DNA of 64,000 nt from contig BSYQ01000010.1 in assembly GCA_030272585.1 (NCBI GenBank), positions 248,001 to 312,000 on the forward strand, given 5' to 3'. The stretch's first letter is position 1; each line of letters begins with the position of its first letter. Position numbers and translations under genes: made by a program. Positions 20,379 through 29,461 of this stretch are shown piece by piece. Below the pieces are notes generated by a model. It did no database searches and was not told the origin of the DNA. It was given only the letters and a program-made list of their open reading frames with translations. Source of the DNA: Bryopsis sp. KO-2023. Lineage: Eukaryota; Chlorophyta; Ulvophyceae; Bryopsidales; Bryopsidaceae.

Positions 20379-21631
20379 TCAACAGCAAAATGGCCCAACT
20401 TGTCGCAGTTGTAGCACCGCACATTTGCTGCAGCGCGACCTGCGTCCATTCTGCTTCTGCCTGCTGACGAACTTTCTCCAGACTTTCGCCTCTGTCTGCG
20501 AGGACTGCCACTGCGTCCCCTGCTCTTGCTGCGACTTGCGTCACGGCGTTTGCCGTCGTCAAAACCCACACGGTTTCGCTGGAGGCCATCAACCTCCATG
20601 CGGTCACCTGATTGGGGAATATAACGCGGTGTCTGCCGATCGTCAAATCTGCCACGGTTGAAACTCTGAGACCTGCCTCTGCTCTGCGAGCGTCCTCTAC
20701 TCTGTAAGCGTCCTCTGCTCTGGGATCGTCCTCTGCTTTGGGACCTGTCCCTGCGTGAACTTTCACGCCTGCCTCTGGGACTGCGGCCTCTGCGTCCTTC
20801 TCTGCGGTATATCTCCAGAGGTCCTTCCCATGTAGCGGCAAGTGCTATTGCACGCTCCAAATCTGCAGGATCTTCCATTTCAACCTTAGTACGCAAACGA
20901 TCGTTCAGACCTTCTATGAAACGAAACAGCTGCTCCCCAGCATTGCTGTCGTTGATCTGCAACATGAGCCTGCGAAAATCGTGCACATATTCTGCGACAG
21001 ACATTCGACCCTGCTTCAGGCGTGACCATTCACGTCCGAAGTCCTTGTTCTCGTTGGTCTTGCCGAACTGCCGTCTGAGATCTGCGACTAGTGCGGTCAG
21101 ATCTGTAGGCAAAGCCCTCTGGCCTGCCATTGCCTCTTCGTAACGACTTCTCCACCATGTACCTGCAGCACCTCTTAAACAGCCTGCAGCCACCAAAACC
21201 TGCTGTTCCCTGTCTCTGGTTGCAGTCAGATCATAATATGTCTGCAACTGAACCTGCCATTCGTTCAGGGGGATATCCTGCGGATCACCATACCAAGAGT
21301 CAGGGCCTTTTGCCCTTGCTTTGCCCAGAGCTGCCGGCGGATGCTGCTCGGCCAACCTGGTCCGTACTGCGTGCCGGACTGCATCGTCCATCTGCGCGTT
21401 GACATTAGCGGCGACCTGCCTCAGGTGCAGGATCTCTTCCTGCATCTCTGCCATGCCCCGCCTCAGACCCTGAAGATCGAACGGATCTGGGGCTGGCGTT
21501 CCCATCTGGGGGTGCTCGTCTGTGCCTGACATTCCTCCTGTTCCGCTCACGTCTTTCCTGCGTTGCCCTCTGCGATCTGTAAATAGGACACTCAGGATCA
21601 AAGCAGTCGTAGTATCTGATAATGTTTCCAC
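20363..21631 (-). CDS. gag: Gag of element A
   Basis: The 422-codon frame (its first Met may not be the real start) has a Gag capsid-like region (LNEWQVQLQTYYDL ... AAGTWWRSRYEEAM ... LVADLRRQFG, SVAEYVHDFRRLM). An Arg/Ser/Gln-rich repeat stretch (RSQSRGR repeats near 20,650-20,750) precedes the zinc knuckle CYNCDKLGHFAVDC. It is half the length of Gag in B and C and lacks their long coiled coil. The upstream ORF 21,405-21,878 (MSFGKPVTVESSG) overlaps in another frame and may be the true N-terminus, joined by a small frameshift. The stop is directly preceded by GGAAAAC, and the protease frame begins here in -1. Confidence 0.85.
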   Translation of the reverse strand: METLSDTTTALILSVLFTDRRGQRRKDVSGTGGMSGTDEHPQMGTPAPDPFDLQGLRRGMAEMQEEILHLRQVAANVNAQMDDAVRHAVRTRLAEQHPPAALGKARAKGPDSWYGDPQDIPLNEWQVQLQTYYDLTATRDREQQVLVAAGCLRGAAGTWWRSRYEEAMAGQRALPTDLTALVADLRRQFGKTNENKDFGREWSRLKQGRMSVAEYVHDFRRLMLQINDSNAGEQLFRFIEGLNDRLRTKVEMEDPADLERAIALAATWEGPLEIYRREGRRGRSPRGRRESSRRDRSQSRGRSQSRGRLQSRGRSQSRGRSQSFNRGRFDDRQTPRYIPQSGDRMEVDGLQRNRVGFDDGKRRDASRSKSRGRSGSPRRQRRKSGESSSAGRSRMDAGRAAANVRCYNCDKLGHFAVDCQEN

Positions 21632-21878
21632 TGCGTTCTGCCTTCCTGTGGCCGTGAGGAGGCGCTCTGAGAGGAGGTGGAGGTACCACTGCCAATGGGT
21701 GTCTCACCGGACCCAAAACCTGCACTGGTCTGGGTAACCTGTAAGGGGCTGAAACCCAGTCCCCTGAGAAAGTAAACAGATCAGGTGGCAGCCCTGCCTC
21801 ACACTGAATAACAGTCTCTACGTCTGATTCTGCTTCACTTCCACTACTCTCCACTGTCACAGGTTTCCCAAAACTCAT
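21405..21878 (-). CDS. Possible N-terminal Gag leader ORF of element A
   Basis: The 157-codon ORF starts MSFGKPVTVESSGSEAESD with an acidic N-terminus and a Pro-rich middle. It overlaps the start of the 422-codon gag frame. It could be the genuine Gag start separated by a frameshift, or an independent leader ORF. No domain is recognised. Confidence 0.35.
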   Translation of the reverse strand: MSFGKPVTVESSGSEAESDVETVIQCEAGLPPDLFTFSGDWVSAPYRLPRPVQVLGPVRHPLAVVPPPPLRAPPHGHRKAERSGNIIRYYDCFDPECPIYRSQRATQERRERNRRNVRHRRAPPDGNASPRSVRSSGSEAGHGRDAGRDPAPEAGRR

Positions 21879-22278
21879 GCAGCAAACTTCTGCAGAAAGC
21901 CACTACAAAACCGGCTAATTCCGACTAACCAAGAAGCCTTGCGCAAAACCTGCGTCTTCTAGATCTGCGCCGCCGCGCCTACTCTGATTAACCTAGAAAA
22001 CTTGCGCAAACCTGCGTCTTCTAGACCCTGCGCCGCTGCGCCTACTCAAACCTGCACTCAGGCAGTACTACGATTTCGACCTTTTCGAAAGCTGCGCCTG
22101 CCTGCGCCAAACCTTTCTGGGATCTCTCTGAAAGCTGCGCCTAACTGCGCTGAACCTTTCTGCGACCTCTCCTTTGAAAGCTGCGCCTGCCTGCGCTACC
22201 TTTCACCAGAACTTCGTTCTCTCCTTTGCTTCCTCCTGAAGCCTTTCAGGAACGCTGCGATCTTGTCGCCAGCCCTGA

Positions 22279-22290
22279 GCTCCGAAACCA
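22279..22290 (-). other. Primer binding site of element A
   Basis: Minus strand TGGTTTCGGAGC, one base inside the LTR. It is the same 12-mer as in B and C. Confidence 0.8.
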
Positions 22291-22291
22291 A

Positions 22292-22754
22292 TGTAAAGAC
22301 TGCGCTGTAGACTGCGACTCTGAAGCAGTCTGCCAGCCTGAAACAACAGCCTAGAAGGCTGCAACAAGTTCTGACACGAGAGAGCGAGAGAGAGAGAGTG
22401 TTCAACCCCAAAATCGAGTTACAAGAATACCCTGAGGTGCTGCCCAAATACCCTAGGCTGCACCTCTGATCCAAACTGATCGTTCAAGGTCCTATCCATC
22501 AACATGACCTGACAGTCTGCCTCAGTGTCAGGTCCCCTGTCTGAAACCTTCTGAGCTGCCAGCCCTGCAGAAAAGCGTCTGCTGAGCTGTCAGCCCCCAT
22601 TCACAGATCTAAGGGTTCCGCCCTGCTGCAGCAAACCGGCTGCAGCATTGCTGGTTCCCTAGAACTGCAGGCCTGTCAGTTCCCCTGAACTGCAGGTCTG
22701 CCAGTTCTCTGAACTGAGGATCTGACAGTTCCCCTGAACTGTAGAATCCTTACA
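22292..22754 (-). repeat. LTR of element A (5' LTR in element orientation)
   Basis: 463 bp, one base different from 259-721. CATGA follows at 22,755-22,759. Confidence 0.95.
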
Positions 22755-22848
22755 CATGACCACCATGACCACCATGACCACCCTGGCCACCCTGACCACC
22801 CTGGCCACCCTGACCACCCTGACCTGCTCTGTTCCTGTTCCTGCCGCC
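22755..22848 (-). pseudogene. Host gene exon fragment trapped between elements A and C
   Basis: This 94-bp stretch encodes, on the minus strand, GGRNRNRAG followed by GQGGQGG and GGHGGH repeats. It is in frame with 33,071 and above (upstream) and with 258 and below (downstream). It carries TSD copies of C (22,844-22,848) and A (22,755-22,759) at its ends. Confidence 0.75.
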
Positions 22849-22977
22849 TGTTAGGTCCCAACAGGTGTTTTTTTACAAGGTGTTCTCTCTGAACTTAACC
22901 CCCTAGAACCCGTACTAACCCGTACTACACACTCGTACTGCAAAATGAGTGCGACAACGTAGTGCGACAACGTATCA
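22849..22977 (-). repeat. Short LTR of element C (3' LTR in element orientation, internal deletion)
   Basis: It matches 32,879-33,065, except that about 58 bp after the first dozen bases are replaced by a short T-rich stretch. The rest, from TTTTACAAGGTGTTC to CGTATCA, is identical by eye. Confidence 0.9.
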
Positions 22978-23015
22978 ACTACTCCCCCCCCCCCCCCCAA
23001 AGGGTGTCCACACCC
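22978..23015 (-). other. Polypurine tract and upstream hairpin of element C
   Basis: Minus strand: a G15 run followed by AGTAGT directly before the LTR. The 14-mer GGGTGTGGACACCC (23,002-23,015) lies just upstream, as in element B. Confidence 0.75.
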
Positions 23016-23122
23016 GTAGAAGAACCCAAAAAGAAAGAAAAAGAAAAGAAAAGAAAAGAAAACCCCCAAGGAAAAACTGTCTCTGTCCGGCTCTGACTCT
23101 CTGGCTCTGGCTCCGCTCTCGC

Positions 23123-25003
23123 TCACTCTGTCTCCGAGTCCAAGCCCTCGAGATCCCACATCGTTCGTAGGATGTATGTCAGCCGGGATCCAAGCTCCTT
23201 GACACCGGTTTTTGAAGGGAAGGCTGCGGATTTGACCCGACACACCTGACATGGTAAGGTGAGCTGATCAGTGGTATCCGGGGATGGAAGCGATGGGAGC
23301 GGAAGAAAATCCTCCGCGCGTTTCCCGAGGCGAAGATGCTCCGCGGTCATATCGAGCGGCCGGATAGTTTTATCCGCGAGCCACCGATTGATGACCCGAT
23401 CCATTACATGATGATGGGGCCAGTGTGTAGGGCAAACGTAGTGTGCCCCACAACTGGTTTTTACCCCGACACCATGTTGCGTTCCCGCGCAGTAATAGCA
23501 CTTCGTTCCCGCGAGTGCTGGATCGTGCGTGCCTTTGATCTTCTTGAGCGCTGCACGCAGCTCTTTCGCGTCCTTCGCGCGTGTGCGTTTCTTCCCCCGC
23601 TTGGTGCTTTTCTCCGCGCCCTTTTTTTCCGCTTCCTTCACTTTTTCCGCATCCGCCTGAGTCGACGGCTCCCCTTTCTTGGTTTCGGCGGTTGTCTTTT
23701 TCTCCGCGTCCGCCTTCTTTTGTTTTCCCGCGTCCGCGTGTGTTTTTCCCGCGTCCGCCTTTTGTTTTTCCGCAGCCGCCTTTTTCTCCGCGTGTGTTTT
23801 CTCCGCGTCCGCTTTTTGTTTTTCCGCGGCCGCCTTTTTCTCCGCGGCTGCTTTCTTTTTCTCCGCATCCGCCTCCGCGAGTGCTTTGAGCATTGCTGCT
23901 TTGACGAGTGCTTTTGTTTGTGTGTCCTCCGCGCTCAGCGGTGGTTTTGAACCTGTCGGTTCTTCCGCTATGACGTCTTCGTTGTCGTCATCGTCAAGGG
24001 AACTCTGGGGTGGTTTCGCCAATTGCTTTGAGATATTCTCCGCTGCCCCGTCTATCCGGCTCAACCAGTCGTTCACTTGGTCCAAATTGTGCGCCTTCGT
24101 AAGGTCCACGTTCGTGATGGTGATCTCCTTGACCTTATGCATATCGACCTGATCTTTTATTCGGCCGTCTCGCACCAACTGCGCCTGCGCCTTCGCGGTA
24201 TCCAGCCGTACTCCCACGAGTCCGTGTGAGAAACTCGCGAGTGACTGCGGGATGTCCATGAGGTTGGCCCGAAGCCGGTTGACCTCAACTTTGGACGCGA
24301 CGAGTTCTGACATCAACACCCGGGCGGTCGTGCTGCTGCAGAAGTCGTCTCCCTTTTCCGCCTTGGCGAGAGCGGCTTTTGTGGCTGCCAACTCTTTTTG
24401 GACCGTGACGAGGTTGCGGTAGCGTTTCTCCGCCTCACTGATGAGCTGCTTATTCTCCTTGTGATACCATTCGGTATCCGCCTGAGCTTTGGTGGCTGTT
24501 TTCCGGGAGAGGGCCAGATCGGTGGTCAGCTGGGTAATTTCCTTGGCTTTCGCGGAAATTTCTTGATTCCGCGCGGAAATTACTTGATCCTTTGCGGAAT
24601 TTTCTTCCTCTTGCGCGGATAACTCTCTTTTGATAGTCTTGAGTTCCGCTTCCGCACCGCGGGCTTTCACTTGAGCATCACTCAACTGCTGTTGAAGAGC
24701 CCGGTATCGATTGGTCCAATCCGCCTCCAGCTTAGTTTTTTCCGCCGCCCTTTCCTCTTTTGCTTCCCGGAGTTCCGCCGCCAGCTCACAGATTTCCGCC
24801 TCCTGCTCATCTCTTTTTGTCACACCCTCCTGAAGCTTCTTGTGTAATTTTTCGTAATCCGCCGCCACATTTGCATGTGATTCCACCGCCTCAGTTCCAG
24901 ATTCTAAGGCTTCCGCGAGCTCCGTTTCCAAGGCCTCTGCCTTTGCTTTCCACTCATCCCTCTGCTGACGGAGTCGCTCCAAATGCTCGGATGTTCCAGA
25001 CAT
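23123..25003 (-). CDS. ORF3 of element C: long coiled coil, Lys/Ala repeats, RING-like Cys/His domain
   Basis: The 626-codon ORF begins MSGTSEHLERLRQQRDEW. Residues from about 5 to 230 are strongly heptad-rich (coiled coil). Around residues 370-470 come Ala/Glu/Lys repeats (variants of AEKKAAAEKQKADAEKTHAEK). A Cys/His cluster follows: CYYC, 12 residues, CGAHYVCPTHW, about 70 residues, CQVC. There is no signal peptide, membrane span, protease or nuclease motif. The order and the Cys/His spacing match ORF3 of element B and the fragment in A, although sequence identity is low. The position between pol and PPT suggests expression from a spliced or separate transcript. I cannot assign a function. 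Confidence 0.75.
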   Translation of the reverse strand: MSGTSEHLERLRQQRDEWKAKAEALETELAEALESGTEAVESHANVAADYEKLHKKLQEGVTKRDEQEAEICELAAELREAKEERAAEKTKLEADWTNRYRALQQQLSDAQVKARGAEAELKTIKRELSAQEEENSAKDQVISARNQEISAKAKEITQLTTDLALSRKTATKAQADTEWYHKENKQLISEAEKRYRNLVTVQKELAATKAALAKAEKGDDFCSSTTARVLMSELVASKVEVNRLRANLMDIPQSLASFSHGLVGVRLDTAKAQAQLVRDGRIKDQVDMHKVKEITITNVDLTKAHNLDQVNDWLSRIDGAAENISKQLAKPPQSSLDDDDNEDVIAEEPTGSKPPLSAEDTQTKALVKAAMLKALAEADAEKKKAAAEKKAAAEKQKADAEKTHAEKKAAAEKQKADAGKTHADAGKQKKADAEKKTTAETKKGEPSTQADAEKVKEAEKKGAEKSTKRGKKRTRAKDAKELRAALKKIKGTHDPALAGTKCYYCAGTQHGVGVKTSCGAHYVCPTHWPHHHVMDRVINRWLADKTIRPLDMTAEHLRLGKRAEDFLPLPSLPSPDTTDQLTLPCQVCRVKSAAFPSKTGVKELGSRLTYILRTMWDLEGLDSETE

Positions 25004-25324
25004 TTTTATGCAAATGCTTTGAATGTGTTGCTCTGGTGGCGGTTGCTTCTGAAGGTTCAGTGCGCTCGGCGTAAACTTTTGACGAAATAGGGCTGGAGGG
25101 TTGCAGCCTAGCTAGTTTATACAAGTGATAGAGTCACTCACTTGTCACTGATGGAAGACTTCCTCTATTGAGTGTCGTCTCATCCAAGGTTCTAGCCCGC
25201 TTTGATATTACCCTCGCTATCTTGACTCAGCTCTCTGTAGCTCGCTCTTAGATGTATTTGATTATGGGTGAACTGATACCAACACATCAACCATCGTTCC
25301 CTTCCCCATATCAACCTGTATCAT
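25004..25324 (-). other. Spacer between pol and ORF3 of element C
   Basis: 321 bp without a supportable gene. It is shorter than the matching spacer in B. Confidence 0.5.
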
Positions 25325-28300
25325 CTAAAGAGGTTGTTTCCGCCGCCTTGTCCGCCTTTCTTCCCGCTTAGAGCGGATTTCCTCTTTGGTCGGCAAGCGC
25401 GTGCGGTTTCTGAGATACTCTGCCAAGATATCGCTGGCATTGGCCAGGTGGGCTTCTGGCTCCCAGGTGGCTTCCATCAAATCATAGCCCTTCCACAGAA
25501 TCAAGTACTCCCGACGGTTGGGTGTGCCTCGATCCCGCAGAATACGCTCGATCTCATATTCAATGGCGCCATCCACCAACTCCCCTTCGGGAGGTTCCAC
25601 CTCCCGCTCATCATCTTCTGACAAGCGGTTGTATGCCTTCAGCTTGGAGACATGGAAGGTAGAATGAATAGTCCAATGGGGTGGTAGTTGCAGGCGATAA
25701 GCGACTGTGGATATCGCTTTGTCCACTTTGAATGGCCCGACAAACCTCCGGCGGATTTTTGGTGGGATCTTTTGCAAGGATTGCAGCGGAATAAATGTAC
25801 TCCGCACCAAAACTTCATCCCCTTCTTTGAAGATTACTTCCCGCCGCCGTTTGTTCGCTTGGACACACATCCGCTCTTGTGCGGTTGCATACTGCTGCTT
25901 TGCCTGCTGCAGTTGCTCGTCCATTCGTTTCACCATTTCGGTTGCCATTTCGGACTCTTCTTTCGCCGTTAACTTTTTCTGCACGGTAATTTGTCCCATA
26001 TGCTGCCCATACAACAAGTGTGCTGGGGCATAGCCGGTTGACACATTGCGGGAGTTGTTGGCAGCAAATTCCGCTGTCGCCAAGAAATCAACCCAGCGGT
26101 CTGGATACCGCTCCACATAAGGCCGCAAAAAGTCTTCCAACACCCGAATAGTAACCTCTGACTGCCCATCTGTTTGTGGGTGGTAGGCTGTGCTCATTCG
26201 GAGTTGGGTTCCCAGAAGTGAAAATAAAGACCGCCAGAAGGAACTTGTGAATCTGGGGTCTCGATCGGAAATTATCACTTTGGGGAGGCCATAGTGTTTG
26301 TATATTTTGTCCACAAATAACTTAGCATATTCCGGGGCGGTTATTTCCTTAGTGCAGGGTGCGAAGCGAACGTACTTGGTTAACCGATCAACAAATACCG
26401 CGATGGCGGTGAACCCACGTGACTTTGGTAAATCAGTCACGAGGTCAGTGGTGATCTGTTCCCACTTTGTTGTCGGTATTGGGAGTGGATGCAGAAGCCC
26501 TTTCTGCTTCGTCGTATCAGCTTTTGTCCGCTGACAGACAGGGCATGTCCGCACGTATGCTTGGACATCCTTTCCAACTCCTTTCCACCAGTAGTATCGC
26601 TGTAGCACATCCAATGTCCGGGCGGCACCTGCGTGACCAGCGCTCGGAACATCATGGAACTCCCCCATAACCTTTTTCCGGTATCCATTTGGAACCACTA
26701 GTACTTTGTCTGAGGTGGGAGTTGCTTGATAGTACAACCAGCCATCCTCGAACGAAAGTTTCGTGGGTTTACCCGCTTGAATTTTCGTGACTTCCGCCTG
26801 CAGTTTTTGATCTGCTGCAATAGCGGTCTTCCATGCATCCGCTTCATCCACCACCCAGGCGGACAAAGCATGAATTTGATCCTGTGAATCAGGAAGGCTT
26901 CGGGATAACGCATCCGCCAGTACATTGGCTTTACCAGGCACATAGACGATTTTTGGATCGATGGAATCGAAATACCCTGACGTATACCATCGGGATTGTG
27001 TCCGCGACATTTTAGCTTGGGTCATGAAGTGGGTTATCGGCTGATGGTCTGTCATAACCGTAACCTCCCCAGGCGCTCCTTCGAGGTAATGCCGCCATTG
27101 GCTGAGCGCATATGCTACAGCCCCCAGCTCCCGCTCATATGCGGAATATCGTGTCTCAGCTGGTTTTAATCGTCTTGAAAGGTAGGCTATTGGCTGTAGC
27201 CCCTTTCCATGGTCCTGACACAGAACTGCTCCATATGCAGTTCCTGATGCGTCCGTTATTACGGTGTACCTAAGAAGCGGATCGGGTAGGAGAAGTATGG
27301 GGGTGCGGGTGATCTTTTGCTTGAGTTTGCTGAAGGCTTCGCGCTGAATAGGCCCCCATGTCCACACATGATTCTTTTTGATCAGATCATGTAAGGGTCC
27401 TGCAATCCGCGCAAACTCTGGTATAAACTTACGATAGTAAGATACCATGCCCAGAAAACTTCGCACATCCCCAACTGAGCTCAACTCCTTCCATTCTTGA
27501 ATAGCCCGCACTTTATCACTCATTGGTTGCAGGCCTTTTCCTGACAAATGATATCCCAGATAATCGGTCTCGCTGACCCCCACTTCACACTTGCTCGCTT
27601 TCGCGTAGAGCTTGTGTTTGTGTAACCGCTCGAATACCTGTTTCAAATGATCGACATGTTCTTCCACTGAATTGGAAAACACCAGAATGTCGTCAATGAA
27701 CACAACCACAAAGTGGTCCAAAAACTCCCCCAACAAATCCTGCACCATAGTTTGAAACTGGGCCGGACAGTTGGACATTCCGAAGGGACAAACGAGGAAC
27801 TCGAAATGCCCGTATCGTGTGCGGAATGCAGTTTTTGGGGTATCCTTTGGCCGGACTGGAAATTGCCAGTAGCCCGAGCGGAGGTCGATCTTGGTGTAGA
27901 TCTTCGCTTTAGCGAGCCGGTCCATTAACTCTTCGGGGAGCGGAAGTGGATAGCGGTTTTTAATGGTGTAGTGGTTGATCCATCTGTAATCAACACACAT
28001 CCGCAGTCCGCCGTCTTTCTTAGGGACAAAGAGTATGGGGGCTCCCCAGGGACTCTCTGACGGCCTAATCTTCCGTTGCTCGAGGAGATAATCCACTTGT
28101 GTCCGAACTTCATCCAATTCAGCCGGAGAAAGTTTGTACAGGGGACGGTGGATTGGGCTCATACTCTCATCCTCAAGGTCGATCTTAAATTCATGACCCT
28201 TGCGGACTGGAGGTATGCCAGGTGGGAGATCTTTTGGAAAAATGTGGCTATATTCCTCCACCACAGAGCGGATATCCGGATGCATCTGATCATGCAGCAA

Positions 28301-29461
28301 CTTCGGTACCTCCGTCTCTTGTGGTGTGTTGGTGCCCGCTGAAGTTTGAAGGCTATCAACGGTTACCCCTTCATACGGATATTGCATCAAGTGATTGCTA
28401 TCCGTGGGGTCAGATTCACGCACCACCACCAAGTAAGCCAAACTATCTGTGGCTTCAGTTTGCTTCTTGATGTAGCGGAATATCTTCTTGTGGGTGATGA
28501 GAGGTGTGGTTTCATTCGCAAGTTGAAGATAATCAGTCGGTCTTTCCTTTACCGGTACTGTTATCCAACCTTGACCTTGGCGAATGTTGATAGTTCCCTG
28601 TGCAAAGTTTATGGACGGGTTATTGGCGATGAGCCACGGTAACCCTAACACGATGTCATATGTGAGATGAGGAAAAACATCCGCAGAAAACTGGGTTTTG
28701 TATCCGCCCAACTGCATATTGATGTTTCCGCATCGTTTGTCCACATTGCAAACAGACCCGTTGGCTAATGAAACGGTCTTATTACACGAGGAGAACTCTA
28801 ACCCCAAACGATCCACAAGTTTCTGCGCTACATAATTTTCCGTAGCTCCACAGTCCAAATAAGCGGAGATTGAAACTCCCCCTATCCGCCCCTTAAGCTC
28901 ATATCCCATGAACTTAAGGTGGTGATTATTTACCAGCGGGTTAAAACTGTCTTGAAGGTAATCCCCACCTTCAACCCCTGGTTGTTTCTTTCTGTCCGAT
29001 GCCCCCCTTGCATCGGCGTCAGACGGAACCCTTGGGCTGGTCCGGTCTAAACTTTTTACACTTCCTTCCGAAGCCTGTTTCTCTCCACAAGGCGGGATAG
29101 ATTCCAGGTTGCTATCTCCGGAGGAACTTCCAGAGTCTTCATGTACTGAACCAACACTTTCCGCCAACTCTCTGCCGGAAGTGCTTAGGATGACCGTACT
29201 TGAATCATCCATCCGCTCTTTGTCACCAAGTTTTGTACTCATCAGCGGATTTTCAGCCCTCTGGGCGGGATTTCTTTTTGACTCTTTCTCGGTCTTTTTA
29301 TTCCCCTCTCGTTCTCTTGCTCGTGACTCCCGGAGCTTCTGACGTCTGCGATGTCTATATCTTCGGCGTCTGGCTCTTTTTCTTCTGGCCGCATGGAGTG
29401 AAGTCTCCTCTATGCGGCGTGATCTTTTAGCCATTTTTGAAAAGTTGGGCCTTTGGGACAT
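25325..29461 (-). CDS. pol: Pol polyprotein of element C
   Basis: The 1,378-codon ORF is collinear with pol of B. It has a basic N-terminus, protease (YLDCGATENYVAQ), RT (FIDDILVFSNS), RNase H (VITDASGTAYGAVL), the integrase zinc finger (HDVPSAGHAG ... CPVCQRTK) and the DD35E core (TDLVTDLPKS, ISDRDPRFTS, YHPQTDGQSEV). A C-terminal chromodomain (IERILRDRG ... LWKGYDLMEATWEPE) follows, with a basic tail. It overlaps gag by 52 bp in the -1 frame. ATGG[CT]TAAA in the overlap gives M(A/V)KR in both elements. No lesion is seen, so pol may still be functional although gag is broken. Confidence 0.95.
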   Translation of the reverse strand: MSQRPNFSKMAKRSRRIEETSLHAARRKRARRRRYRHRRRQKLRESRAREREGNKKTEKESKRNPAQRAENPLMSTKLGDKERMDDSSTVILSTSGRELAESVGSVHEDSGSSSGDSNLESIPPCGEKQASEGSVKSLDRTSPRVPSDADARGASDRKKQPGVEGGDYLQDSFNPLVNNHHLKFMGYELKGRIGGVSISAYLDCGATENYVAQKLVDRLGLEFSSCNKTVSLANGSVCNVDKRCGNINMQLGGYKTQFSADVFPHLTYDIVLGLPWLIANNPSINFAQGTINIRQGQGWITVPVKERPTDYLQLANETTPLITHKKIFRYIKKQTEATDSLAYLVVVRESDPTDSNHLMQYPYEGVTVDSLQTSAGTNTPQETEVPKLLHDQMHPDIRSVVEEYSHIFPKDLPPGIPPVRKGHEFKIDLEDESMSPIHRPLYKLSPAELDEVRTQVDYLLEQRKIRPSESPWGAPILFVPKKDGGLRMCVDYRWINHYTIKNRYPLPLPEELMDRLAKAKIYTKIDLRSGYWQFPVRPKDTPKTAFRTRYGHFEFLVCPFGMSNCPAQFQTMVQDLLGEFLDHFVVVFIDDILVFSNSVEEHVDHLKQVFERLHKHKLYAKASKCEVGVSETDYLGYHLSGKGLQPMSDKVRAIQEWKELSSVGDVRSFLGMVSYYRKFIPEFARIAGPLHDLIKKNHVWTWGPIQREAFSKLKQKITRTPILLLPDPLLRYTVITDASGTAYGAVLCQDHGKGLQPIAYLSRRLKPAETRYSAYERELGAVAYALSQWRHYLEGAPGEVTVMTDHQPITHFMTQAKMSRTQSRWYTSGYFDSIDPKIVYVPGKANVLADALSRSLPDSQDQIHALSAWVVDEADAWKTAIAADQKLQAEVTKIQAGKPTKLSFEDGWLYYQATPTSDKVLVVPNGYRKKVMGEFHDVPSAGHAGAARTLDVLQRYYWWKGVGKDVQAYVRTCPVCQRTKADTTKQKGLLHPLPIPTTKWEQITTDLVTDLPKSRGFTAIAVFVDRLTKYVRFAPCTKEITAPEYAKLFVDKIYKHYGLPKVIISDRDPRFTSSFWRSLFSLLGTQLRMSTAYHPQTDGQSEVTIRVLEDFLRPYVERYPDRWVDFLATAEFAANNSRNVSTGYAPAHLLYGQHMGQITVQKKLTAKEESEMATEMVKRMDEQLQQAKQQYATAQERMCVQANKRRREVIFKEGDEVLVRSTFIPLQSLQKIPPKIRRRFVGPFKVDKAISTVAYRLQLPPHWTIHSTFHVSKLKAYNRLSEDDEREVEPPEGELVDGAIEYEIERILRDRGTPNRREYLILWKGYDLMEATWEPEAHLANASDILAEYLRNRTRLPTKEEIRSKREERRTRRRKQPL

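Larger units (their letters stand above)
259..22754 (-). mobile_element. LTR retrotransposon A (Ty3/gypsy chromovirus), 5-bp TSD CATGA, carries nested B, M1, M2, M3
   Basis: Two 463-bp LTRs (259-721 and 22,292-22,754) start TG and end CA and differ at a single base seen by eye (a351 versus g22384). They are flanked by CATGA at 254-258 and 22,755-22,759. In minus orientation the order is PBS, gag (zinc knuckle), protease, RT, RNase H, integrase, chromodomain, ORF3, polypurine tract. Element B is inserted in RT, M3 between protease and RT, and M2 and M1 in ORF3. Pol also has one nonsense codon (6,621-6,623) and one frameshift near 5,345. The near-identical LTRs say the insertion is young, so the four nested insertions are younger still. 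This copy cannot be autonomous. Confidence 0.95.

Noticed and set aside
22755-22848. Short ACCACCATG/ACCACCCTG repeats mistaken for a CRISPR-like or satellite array
   Set aside because: They are the coding repeats of a Gly/Gln/His-rich host exon in frame with its neighbours; there are no spacers.
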